Positions 51,034 to 62,210 of a stretch of 64,000 nt of DNA are shown here, piece by piece (positions within the stretch are counted from its first letter, which is position 1; every line of letters begins with the position of its first letter). Source of the DNA: Trichinella spiralis (taxonomy: Eukaryota > Nematoda > Enoplea > Trichinellida > Trichinellidae). The position numbers and the translations under genes are program-made. Under the pieces are notes generated by a model. The model saw only the letters and a list, made by a program, of their open reading frames with translations, did no database searches and was not told the origin of the DNA. The stretch lies in NCBI GenBank assembly GCA_000181795.3, contig CM012955.1:12545058-12609057 (forward strand). Reading direction: 5' to 3'.

Positions 51034-54000
51034 ATATAGCTGCAGTTATGAACGCAATGGCATTAATAATGTGGCAGGGTAAAGAGTTGAAAAAAGAGTA
51101 ATAACTAATTTGTTGTTGGTTTACAGAAGGAGGACGACTCGAAGAGGAACGAAACTTTTTGTCAGAAAATTCTGCCCGACTGCCAAATGGAAAGTTGCGC
51201 TCTGTGGAACATGCTGATAATAGAGATGAAGTTATGGTGGCCAATACAGGGGATGCGTTTCTGATTTTGATTCAGACACCTCGGAAAGGCAAAAGCAACA
51301 TACTGACGAAAGATGACTTGCTTTTGCACGAGAAAGTTGTTTCAGAAATGGGCCGGATGACGATCAGCTTATTTGGCGAGTATGAATCTTTTTTTTTAAA
51401 AAAAAGTATATCGGGTTATTACTAACTTTGTACAATAGGAACGAACACACATGCATGCAGAAAAATGGTTAACTTCTTTTCTGTTGTTTCAGTACTGTTG
51501 GATTTGTATTATTAAATAATTTTTTTTACAACTTTTACAATAATACTAGTTATTTTTTTTCTTTAATTTGTAAATAAATAAATGTATTGTGAATTTTCTA
51601 GAACATGGGGTTTGGAAGATATTTGCTTCAGACCACCTGCACCATCTATCGAAGGCGCAATTAGTGAAATTATCAAAGTGGTTTGTTGCTTGGACATATA
51701 TTGTTTCTGTTTTCATCAGTTTTAAAATTTTATCTTTGATTCATTTGATGCTTTTCAGTTGCTGGACAAGATTATTCCATGCACACTAATTACACCACTG
51801 GATTGCTTTTGGGATGGTAGCAAGCCTCTTGGTCCAAATCCACCTTTAAAAATCGGGTAATGATTTATTTTGACATTATTGTTGTTGTTGTCATCTGTGA
51901 AATATTTATTTGTACAGAGCAGAAATACAAACGTTTGTTCCATCGTTGCAAGATCAAGTTACGTGGAAAAATCTAAATCCTCAAGGTGTAATTGATGACG
52001 TTAAAACACTGGGTATTTTTGACATTTCGATTTTTGACAATTTTCTGGAAAGAGTAAGTCAATTAGTTCTGCTCATTGTCATGGTCCCATTCATCCATTG
52101 CTGATGTGTTGTAGTCAGGAATTGCAAGCGCATATCAACATCGACCTTGTATTGAACCACTGGATCCAGAATGCCCATCGACTGCACCAAATTACATTAA
52201 CATGTGTCCAGTTGTGGAAAAATTCCTTGCGTGGAATTTGAAAGCAAAACAGTATTCATTTCCAAATATCACCATGGACGTGGAAAAACTTCTAATGGGC
52301 AATGATACGGTCGATTCGACAGAACCGACGACTACTACGAAACCCCAAGAAACGTCAATGTATGAACAAGAGTACAACACTTTTGAGGAAATGTTCGGTT
52401 CCATTCGTGAAAAGCCTGTTATGACTGAGCCGAAAATTTGCCGCCTGTTCAAAGAGGATGTTCGCAGTTTGTTGCTTGCCAACGAGACGTTGAGGCGTCA
52501 ATTTTTGCCCGCTGCCGCTTTTACCAACTATTCAACAATTATGACCGGTGGATGTCGCGGTTATGCCGAAAATTTTATGAAATGGCCAGAAGATTTGATC
52601 ATCGGTGGAATTACCAAAAAGGACGGTATTATTCAAACGTGAGTTCATACGATGTTTCATTTATCTGTGTGCTCTCTCTCTCTCTCTTAGTTAGTTGTTC
52701 TTGTTCATTTTTTATTTGAGTTGAATTTAAAAATTTTCAAACCTCTCAGCATGATGTATTTTTTTTCTTACACAGTTGAAGAGTGTAGAAGGAATATAGA
52801 ATTTGTCAAATTGATCGACTGTTTTAGAGCAGAAGCATTGCAGACGGTGTTCATGATGTCCAGTGCAGCTGAAGTTTACGAACGATTCGCTAGTTCGCAC
52901 AGTGAATCCACTCTTGCACGTGTGAATTGGTCCATTGAAAACGCTCAAAGTGTTCTGACGGCATGGCAGCGGAATTTTTCAAATCTCATCTACGATTACG
53001 CAAATAATACAGCAGAAAATCGTCAAGTGCACCCCATGTCCGGAACATCCATCAACGACATGTTAGAAATGTTCAGCGAGCTTAATCCTACTGTCATGAT
53101 TGTAGGATACGTTCTTATGGTAAACGTTCTAATGTTTGTTATTTGTTGTGCCATCGTCATTGGCTTCATCACTGGTCGAATTTCATGCTTTCAGGTATTT
53201 TATGCATCGTTTTCGCTTTGCTCTACCGATGATGGTGGTGTGGCATCTGGTGTTGGATTGGCAGTGTGTGGATGCATTTTAGTTACAATTTCCAGCTTAG
53301 CAGGACTGGGTTGTTCGATGCTGCTCGGTGTTAAATTCAACCCAACGACAACTCAGGTGGTTCCTTTCTTATCGCTTGGCCTCGGTGTGGACGACATGTT
53401 TCTTCTTTTGCACAACTATCGTGATATTGCTCGTCAATACCAGGTGGACCAAATCGGCATGCTTTTGAAGGAGACTGGTCTATCGGCGTTGCTCACATCG
53501 GTTAACAACATTCTCGCGTTTTTAGTTGGTGCTTTACTGCCAATTCCCGCTTTGCGGAGCTTCTGCATTCAGGTGATTTTTTTTCAATTGTTTTTAAATT
53601 TATATCTCGCTTTTTTTTCCTATGAATTCAGTTGTTCCTCTTGCTAGTTTCGATTTGTATGAGAATGGAAAAATCGGTTGTTTTCAGGTTGCTCTTGTTT
53701 TGCTGCTGAACGCAATCACCATTTTAACAATCTATCCAGCGCTGATGACGTTCGATTTGGCGCGTCGTAAGCGTCGCCTGCTCGACGTATTCTGTTGCAT
53801 CCGTGCACCTCAACCAAAATCTCGGCTCAATTCGAGATCTGAGCCAGTGTCAGTAGTGTATGAGAAGGTCAACAACAGTGGTCAGATGAACAAGAGCAAC
53901 AATAGCAACAGTGTTTCAAAATCACCAGTTGGTGAAAATGAACCCAAAAAAAGACGATGTCACCTTACCGGTATTACGGTGGAAAATTTCCTCAAATACA

Positions 54001-56737
54001 TCTACGGGCCATTGATTACACGAACGCCGGTCAAGGTAGGCATGCGGCGGATGCGCGGGGACAGTTTGCAGTACTCTTGAAGCTGGATTGTCTATGATGT
54101 GTTGTATTGTATTTGATTACAGATTGGCATTGTTGTGTTCAATTTGGTCCTCGTCGCTCTCAGCATTGATGGCGTGACAAAAATTTCCCTCGGTTTGGAG
54201 CTGACCGATTTAATTCCCAAGCATACGGCACCGTATGGGTTCTTGGCAGCTCGAGAAGCTTATTTTTCGTTTTTCCCGTTCAGCGCCGTTTTGAAAGGAC
54301 CAATGGACATTCCACACAAACAACGACTGATCCGTGAATATCGTTCTGCTATTGGTGAGATTGACTATGTGATTCGGCATGATGGACAACCGTCAGAAAA
54401 GTACTGGTTGTCCATGATGACCGAATGGTTAGTATCACTGCAGCAAAAGTTTGACGAAGACTGGCAAAAAGGATACATCAATCGTTCTGGTGTTATTAGC
54501 ACACTTGTTTCCAACGACGCGAAACTTGCCTACAAGCTGCTCTGCAATCAGGGTGATATTCTTGACTGTGGACGTGTGAGTAATTGATTTCATTTGCAAT
54601 TTTTCACTTGAATTTTGTTCCATCGATTTTCATCGAAACTTGCTTACTTGCTTACCTTTTTAGGTTGGTACAACGCGCTTGATTGACCGTGAGGGTTTGA
54701 TTAATCCGGACGGGTTTTACAATTACCTCACTGCCTGGTTTAATTTGGATCAAATGTCTTATTATATTTCTCAAGCTAATTTTTATCCTCAACCTCCAAT
54801 ATGGTACAATACTGACCATATACGCAGTGACACTGATAATAAAGGTAAATATTAAAAAGTGCTGTTACAAATGAAAATTTTGCTGCTCATCTGTTGATTG
54901 ATATTTTCTTTTTTCTTTTGTTTAAGTTCCTCCAGCTGTTTGCCCTACGGTTAGTCATATACCTTTTTTTGTTACGAATCTTGTCGATACAGCATCTGTT
55001 GTCGATTTGATAAATGTAAGTATTCCATTAATTGATTTGTAATTTTAATTTTCAAAATTCAAATCCCAATGTAAGCATGGCTGTGCTGTGCTGTGCTTGG
55101 GCACGTTACATGATGGTTCTTTCCATTTTGTACAAGGACCTAATCGATCACACCGTTTAAAATATTCGCTCTAGCTTTTCTCTGTTCGTTTTGGTTCTGA
55201 AATTGGTTTTCTTGTTTTGTTAACAGAAAGTACGATCGATTTGTGAAGAATACACGGCTATGGGTTTGCCAAATTTTCCCGAAGGCCTTCCTTTCAACTT
55301 TTGGGAACACTATGTCCACTTGAATCGAAATCTATTGCTCGCTCTTCTCATGATCAGCGCTTCAGTGTTTGTCATTGTTTCACTTCTGTTGTTCAGTCCT
55401 TGGACAGCGTTGCTTGTTGTAAGTTGAAAAGAAATTTTTTTCCATTTGACCGAAAATGATTTATTTCATTTACTTCTTATACAGGTTACAGTTGTTGATT
55501 TGATGGTATTTGAATTAGCTGGATTTATGGGCATGATCGGTCTGAAGATGAATCCCGTTTCTGCAGTGACTTTAATCACTGCTGTGGGTATAGGTGTGGA
55601 ATTTACCGTGCACATGTCGCTTAGTTTTTTGACTGCACTTGGCAATCGCGACCAACGTGTCCAGATGGCCGTTGATCACATGTTCGTTCCGGTGTTGCAT
55701 GGAGGATTGAGTACTCTGCTTGGTTTGATCATGCTTGCATTTTCAGAGTTTGAATTCATAGTACAGTAAGTGTGCAGAAAAGAAAAATTTCTACTGTAAA
55801 TATTTCACTCGACAAATTTTTTTAGTTATTTTTTTCTTGTCATGAGCTGCTTAATTTTGCTGGGTATTATTAATGGTTTGTTTCTTTTCCCTGTTCTCTT
55901 GTCCTGGCTTGGACCTCCCGGCGAGGTAAGATTACAACCAACTTCTCATTTGGTTTCTTAAAATTTGCATCAACTTACGTCTTCTTCTGTGCTAATTTCA
56001 GGTGCGTACAATTGACGGCTCAGATAGCTTGCCTCCACCGTCACCATCTCTAGTCGCTAAACAGCTTGCCAGTCTTTCGAAAAAGTCCAATCAAGGTGCA
56101 TATTTTGGTTTGGCTCGAGCCAGCCAAAAGGGATACCGTAGGCAGTCGGACATGTCACTTAGTACAATTACTGAAGAGCGTACACCGCCCAACAGTGCCA
56201 CGCCTCCAGTGTTGACCATCACACCCGTTCAGGTGATTATCCACTCGAAACGATCGAGCATTGGAATTGTAAGCGAATTGCTTGGTTTGTTCATGATGAT
56301 GATGAACAAACAACTGGAACATTTTTCAAACTTCCAAACTCTAGCAATTTTATCGAAATCAACGCGTTCCAGGAATAATTTTTACTGTGCTCGTCTCCAT
56401 CTTTAGATTATATATATATATATATATTTATTTATTTATTTAGACTAGATACGCACTAGTGGAGTTCATTTTGATTTTGTGATTGTTGACTTAGTATAAT
56501 AATGATGTGTTTTTTTTCAAATATTTTCAGGCAGGAAATAACAGTCCAGCAGTAGAAGTAACATCCAGCACCGTGACGCCTCGTATTCATTCATCGTTGC
56601 CAAATGTGACCAACGATCTGACGCAGATGGAAAACGGTGAAGATGGAAGATCGAATCGATTCAGCAATGCTTTTACACGATTCGGAAATTCGATTCGCCG
56701 TTCTTTGGGACACCAAAGCCAGCAGAAGCCGGTTTAA
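45538..56737 (+). CDS. ptc: Patched receptor (12-TM, sterol-sensing domain, RND fold)
   Basis: Coding exons: 45538-45618, 45757-45885, 45942-46134, 51127-51379, 51602-51677, 51759-51856, 51918-52053, 52115-52638, 52828-53119, 53195-53572, 53688-54035, 54123-54575, 54664-54844, 54927-55015, 55227-55418, 55485-55765, 55826-55925, 56002-56268 and 56531-56737. All phases agree; about 1425 residues. RPSWVDAGMALRLI and ALWIRMLLQRG lead to the first membrane helix. ITPLDCFWDG, ECPSTAPN, GGCRGYAENFMKWPEDLIIGG and ALQTVF match Patched loop 1. The sterol-sensing region has GVASGVGLAVCG and LGLGVDDMFLLLHN (Asp 660 and 661); helix 10 has AVGIGVEFTVH (Glu 1180), the RND ion-relay positions. The tail is Ser-rich and basic. 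In animals Patched moves sterol and represses Hedgehog signalling; nematodes lack canonical Hedgehog and Smoothened, so a role in membrane/cuticle biology is likelier. The ATG is the first after an in-frame stop at 45484. Confidence 0.95.
46135..51126 (+). other. 5 kb third intron of Patched
   Basis: This intron splits the codon after MEKLWIE and rejoins at GGRLEEERNF. It has a GTACGT donor and a TTTACAG acceptor. It holds a GC-richer island at 46390-46570 with an open minus-strand frame (46377-46565), a TTAG tetramer repeat at 46953-46978, an ATTT tetramer at 48437-48463, a long TA repeat at 50994-51030, and coding-like short frames at 50600-50845 (minus) and 50647-50718 (plus, MDYGESVRCPVVEV). 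None is supported by splice sites or similarity. An enhancer or a nested gene is possible. Confidence 0.6.
50994..51030. repeat. TA dinucleotide microsatellite
   Basis: About 18 uninterrupted TA units lie near the 3' end of the long Patched intron, about 100 bp before the acceptor. Similar tracts occur at 34806-34824, 36817-36840, 38824-38854 and 56407-56427 in this window, so this is a general feature of the genome. Confidence 0.85.
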
Positions 56738-58030
56738 GATGAAAATCAAAAAGTTTTTTCAACGTCAAATTCTTGATCGTCGATCGTGTTTCATAAAAAT
56801 ATTGCTGTGTGTGAAAATTTGCTTTTTTGGCGTTTTCATGTGTATTAATTATGCACATTCATTCACACAACTTGAACTCAACGCTCAACTTGCGTTCGAG
56901 TTCCAGCAATAATATGCTTTTCTTCTAATAATTTGTTTTCCATTTATTGCTAGTTCTTTTCTTGTGAAACGCAAAATGCAAAATGCTAATCATTTATTAC
57001 TACTACTTACTGATAAAAAAAGAAGCTGATGCATGCTTGTGTACGTACGCATACGGACAAAGGGAAGCGGAAAATGGAAAACGTAATCCAGATGTGTTCA
57101 ATTATTTATTAATATGCGAACATTTCGCTTGTTTTTAAATTTTTGAAAATATTGCTGAAAATATGATTTACTATGCAAACGACGACAACTGAAATAAGGA
57201 GCAGTTGGAATCGAACGCCGCCAGTCAGTCAAAACGCCTCAATTCCTCCCATCCATCTCGACTGAGTCCAAATTATTGGTCTTATTTGCATATTGAATGC
57301 AGATCACAGGACGTGAAGCGCAATTTTATATTGTCGCAATAAATAAAGCGACAATAGTAATTTTGATAAATGAGCCGCCGGCTTGATAACAGCGAAGACA
57401 CAGACAGGAGTGAGTGACAACAACAAATCTTTTTACTTGAAACATTTTTTAAAAAATGAAATGATAATATTTTATTGCTTTTCGTTGAACCTATACGAAA
57501 TAATATTCATAGAACAATCGATTATTTCTTTTCGTATAGTAAATAGATTTGCCTTGGTACGCTGGTAATCATCAATAATAGCACCTTTTAGAGAAGAAAG
57601 AGAATAAACAATAGCCAAGCCAAGCCAAGATTTAATCAAGTCGAGCATTTTCTGAATTACGTTTCAGGTACGGCTGATCAGCCTGACGATGCAGATAGAG
57701 CGAGTGTACGTACGTACGCATCAGCTGAATGCACAGTAATTTCACAATCGAAATGCCACTGATCATTGATTGTTATCGGTTTCTTTAAAATCATGCGTAC
57801 TGCATGCGAAAAAATATACAACACAGAGCAGACTGATCCACTAATAATAATAATAATCTACCACCAAAGAATCTTGTTAATAATTAATAATAATGGAGTG
57901 AGCAAGTGACACCCGACACAAATCTGCCAGACATAGTCACGATTATTGAGTGAGCATTGATGTTGCTGTTTTTTGAGGATCAAAAACATTTTTATGATCT
58001 TTTTGCATTTTTTGACAAATATTTATAGAC
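56738..58030. other. 3' flank of Patched, no gene seen
   Basis: This is AT-rich sequence after the Patched stop, with the probable 3' UTR. A GTAC-rich stretch (GTACGTACGTACGC) lies at about 57706-57720. At 57210-57240 a sequence resembling a tRNA T-loop (TTCGATT on the minus strand) has no pairing stem. No coding exon was recognised. Confidence 0.5.
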
Positions 58031-61000
58031 CAGATTATGGTGAAATGTCAAATCAAAAACTATCTCGTACTTGTGGAATAAATAGCCTCGAAACGTGGCA
58101 AACTACCTATGTAAGTGCAAAAAAAGTTGCCATTTTGGTGGCACTATAGTAGCAATATCTCGACAGCAACTCAGTAAAGGACAATGTCGATACGTCTGCA
58201 ATTGTCATCCAATGTCAGCCAACTGACAATGCATGTAATGCAGTAGATTTTGAATTCCACAATTAAATTGTTTTGACATTTGGGAAAAATTTTATTTAGA
58301 ATTAATTAACATGTTTGATCATTGTGCTACGTTGCAAAATTTGCGTATTCAAACGTTGGCTAAGTGTTTGTTTAGCTCATGGACGATTTATTACAATTTT
58401 TACTTGTGTGCCTTGCGTTCGCTGTCGTGGAATTAGCTGCAGTCATTGCTGGCCATTGCCAAACGTCGAGTGCGCAATACCGTTTTCTCAAAGATGACCA
58501 ACAAAGAATTTATAAACAAACAGGTTGGTAAATTGTTTGCTTATTATTGCATTTTTCCATGCATTTTTTTTAAATTAAATCATCTTCTAGATTTATAGAG
58601 AATATTGAATGGATGAGGAGCATGAACAATGAAAAGAGGCAGCAACTTGACTACACATATTTTCAACAGAGCGGATGATAACCATGTAAACACTTCTGAA
58701 AAAATCTTAAGAAATACTTGCTCGAAAATTGTGGAAATATCATGGGGTATTATGAGACTTGCATTTTACGACGGCGAAAAACGACGAAAAACGTTCTTAG
58801 AAATTTCCACATTTTCTGCAGGTTAGACATTCGCATCGATTAATGATAATGCTATGCAAAGTTTCGGCGAAAACTGCTTTTTAGTTGTTAAAATAATGGC
58901 CTCTAAAGTTGACATATTGCCCATCTCAATCCTCATCAATCAAGGACAGCTCATCAGTTTTATTACAATATCTCGAGGAATAGGCAAGAGGGAACTACCG
59001 GGATACGTTTGTTCTACTCCTCTCATTGTTCCCGATCGACTGGTGCCTATTAAGTCTATTTTTGGGATTTAAGGTATTTCTCGAAAATTACAAATTTCAT
59101 GGACTATAGACATGCTTTTTTACGAAAAACTGCGGAAAACGTTTTGTCGAAATTTCCACGTTTTTGCTTGCTACATATACGCTTTGATTAATTATAATAG
59201 TATGCACAGTTTGTGCGAACTCTGTCAAGTAGTTTTGGAACAATGGGCATGTAAGTTTACCATACTGCCTGTCTCAGTACAGAGGTAAGCTTCTCACTTT
59301 GTGGGAAGATATCTTCAGAACGATGCAATTGGGAACCACAGGGATATGTTTGTTGTTATTCAATAATCATTTCCGATCGATTGATGCCCAAAATGTCCAT
59401 TTTTGGATTACAAGGTTTTCCTTGAAAAATGAAAATTTCATGGGCTATAGACTTGGTTGTTTTTGCGAAAATCCGCAAAAGTCTTTTTTTTCAAAATTTG
59501 AAGTTTTTTTTATTTTTAGACATTCACAATGATTACAGATTATGCTACGCAAAGTTTCATTAGAAACTGCTCAATAGTTGTGGAATAAATGGACTCTAAA
59601 TTTTTCTACTGCCTATCATAATACATAGGACATTTGCCCATCAATGACTCCCTTTCAACGGCGGCAATGACTGCCAATTTCTGCACATGAGATATTTTTG
59701 ATATCGAATCTATTAGATTTCTACTAATTTATTGCTTTTATACGATCAATTAAATTGAATTTCTGAAATTACGGCGGTTAAATAATCATTATTTGCTGCG
59801 AATCAAACCGTACGCGTTGTAACTGCTTTGTTTGTTGAAAAGCAAACATTGTATGGAATGCGATCCTCATTGACATGTTTTACATTGATTACGCATCTGA
59901 TTGATACTATATGTGCGGCTATTTGATTGTACTTTCGCAAAGTAACACCAATGCAATGGCGATTTGCATAATTAGTATAATGTGTAGTCGCCCAGGGTGA
60001 AACTTCATTACAAATGCTGTGATATTAAATAAATTCACAATTGATGTCAAATTGTTGGGCTCATGCATGGTATTTGTTCGAATTTTCAGAGAAATCCCAC
60101 CAATAAGTACACCAACATTCTATGCTTGTCAAAAACTGTGGCGTATTGTAAAATAATTTTGTGATTAAAGCAAGCGGTTTTGTGCCAATGAAAGGTATGT
60201 AAATTTGGAATAACTCGCAATTCATGATTTTTTGAGAAATTTGATGAAGTTTTCGGTTTGAGCATATGGAATTTTTAGAATAAAATAACTGGCATATTGC
60301 ACGAAAATAGCTTTCCAATCTGATAATTTTGGACAATTCTAATCTTTGAATTGTAATCAATTAAAAAATTTAGTGAACAAAAATTTCAAATTTTTAAAGG
60401 ATCTTGTTTGCAAAAGTAAAATGCAGAAATAATTCTTGTTAAAATAGATTCCTTTTCTTTGAGTGAAAAAATTGATAAATCTGTTGTAAAAATTCATGAA
60501 ACTATTCCGTATGGGCATTAATTTAACTTTTATTTTTCATTCTTCTCTATTTCTACTCGGTTAATATTCTATTTCAATTTTACGTTTTTTATCGTATCTC
60601 AAGAAATACGCAATCAGGTGCCGTGTTGATCAGTTTATAGTAGTTATTGAATAATTCGGTATCGATATAAGTCAATTGCCTTAATTTTTGAAGAAAAAAA
60701 TTTTTCTCGAAAATTGCAAAATTTCATGGACTATAGACTTGGTTGTTTTTGTGAAAATCGGCGAAAAATTTGTTTTCAAAATTTCGACTTTTTTTGATTG
60801 TTATAGTTGTATATTGATAAAAGATAGTAGTTTGGAGATTTTCAACGGAACCTCCTGAGGACTTTTGGAGTAAAAAGGCAAAAAAAGTTCACGTTCTGCC
60901 AATTTTAATACATAGGGAACTCGTCTAACAGTAATTGTTTTTCATCGGAATCAGAGACTGCCAATTCCTGCATATGAAACATTTTTGACATCAAATCTGT

Positions 61001-62210
61001 TAGATTTCCACTTATTGTTTTTTTATGATCAATTGAATTCAATATCTGAAATTATTGCTGTTAAGAAATTTATTAATTTTTGCGAATCAAAACGTAAGCG
61101 GTTGTAAGTGTTTACTTTTGCTATAAAGCAAACATTTCATGAAATCCCTGTCCCGGTTACCATCTTTTTCATTTATTAAGCTCTTGATTGATACCACATG
61201 TGTGGCTATTTGAATTTACTTTTGCTAAATAACAAAGATGCAATTGGCGATTTGCATAATTAGTATAATATGTAGTCGCTCAGGGTGAAAATTCATTACA
61301 ATCGCTACGAAATTAAATAAATTCACAATTGATGTCAAATTATTGGGCTTATGCATGGTATTTCTTCGAATCTATAGAGGAATGCACCATTATGTAAAGT
61401 CAAAATTATTCCGAGCAACTCAGAAACTACGGCGAATTGTAAAATAATTTGAAGATAATTGCAAACAATTTGTGCTAATTAAAGGTATGGAAATTTTCAA
61501 TAACCCGTAATCGATTACTTTTTTTGATAAATTTGTTTGTTATTTCTCTACCGATATAAATTAATTGCCTTAATTTTTTGAGAAAAAAATATTTTTTCTC
61601 GAAAATTGCAAAATTTCATGGGCTATAGACTTGGTTGTTTTTGTGAAAATCAGTGAAAATTTTTTTTTCAAAATGTGAATTTTTTTTGATTGTTATAGTT
61701 TTATATTAATAAAAGATAGTGTTTAGGAGAGTTTTTCTGGAAACTGCCTGGTTGGATTCAGGATGCTGTAAGCGATGAAGAAAAGGCAGGAACAAATTTT
61801 ATTTGAAGAAGATGCTGTTTGCTCTGATTATTTAATTATTTGCGATAAACCTACACAAAATCATTTTCCTTGCATACTTATTTACTCTAAATGTTTTACT
61901 CATCTTCTTTTTCTTCCCATTTATATCGCATTTTTCTGCCTTCGCTGTTTTGTGAAAAATATCCACGTTCAAAAAAACATTTCAACGTTTTGTGAGTGGT
62001 AGATGTTGAGAGCAATGAATGACATTGTTATGGATAGTTTCAAAGCACACTGCACAGTGCGTTTGGTATTGTAATGGCATAAATTGCCTGTTAAGTTAGC
62101 GCATTGCGCTTAACTTAATATATAGGGAAGTAGCCAATCTGTAACTTCCTTAAAACGCTACTAGCATACGGGATTTTTAACGAATGTTGCCCTTTTCGCA
62201 TTGGATTTAA
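58030..62210 (+). repeat. Cluster of diverged tandem repeats (about 345 bp to 1.29 kb periods)
   Basis: A signature of about 45 bp (CGAAAATT..AAATTTCATGG, then CTATAGACTTGGTTGTTTTTG, then GAAAATCNGCGAAAA) recurs at about 58720, 59080, 59425, 60705 and 61600. Each time it is followed by related sequence with TGTGGAATAAATGGNCTCTAAA and CTGCC..ATAATACATAGG. The first copies are spaced about 345 bp. A longer block at 59425-60250 is repeated at about 60700-61535 with an offset near 1.29 kb; it includes a well-conserved 120-bp core (ATTTGCATAATTAGTATAAT...GGGCTCATGCATGG). Parts of the unit also appear at 58040-58110 and near 62020-62200. Frames are broken throughout, so it does not look coding. A satellite or decayed transposon array is the best guess. 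Confidence 0.75.
62091..62118. repeat. Near-perfect palindrome, TTAAGTTAGCGC arms
   Basis: TTAAGTTAGCGCAT is followed directly by TGCGCTTAACTTAA; the two arms are complementary with one bulged base. It sits near the right end of the 58-62 kb repeat cluster and could mark the end of a mobile unit or form a hairpin. Confidence 0.55.

Noticed and set aside
57200-57250. tRNA-like T-loop (TTCGATT) on the minus strand
   Set aside because: The bases on either side do not pair into a T-stem and no anticodon or acceptor stem can be drawn.
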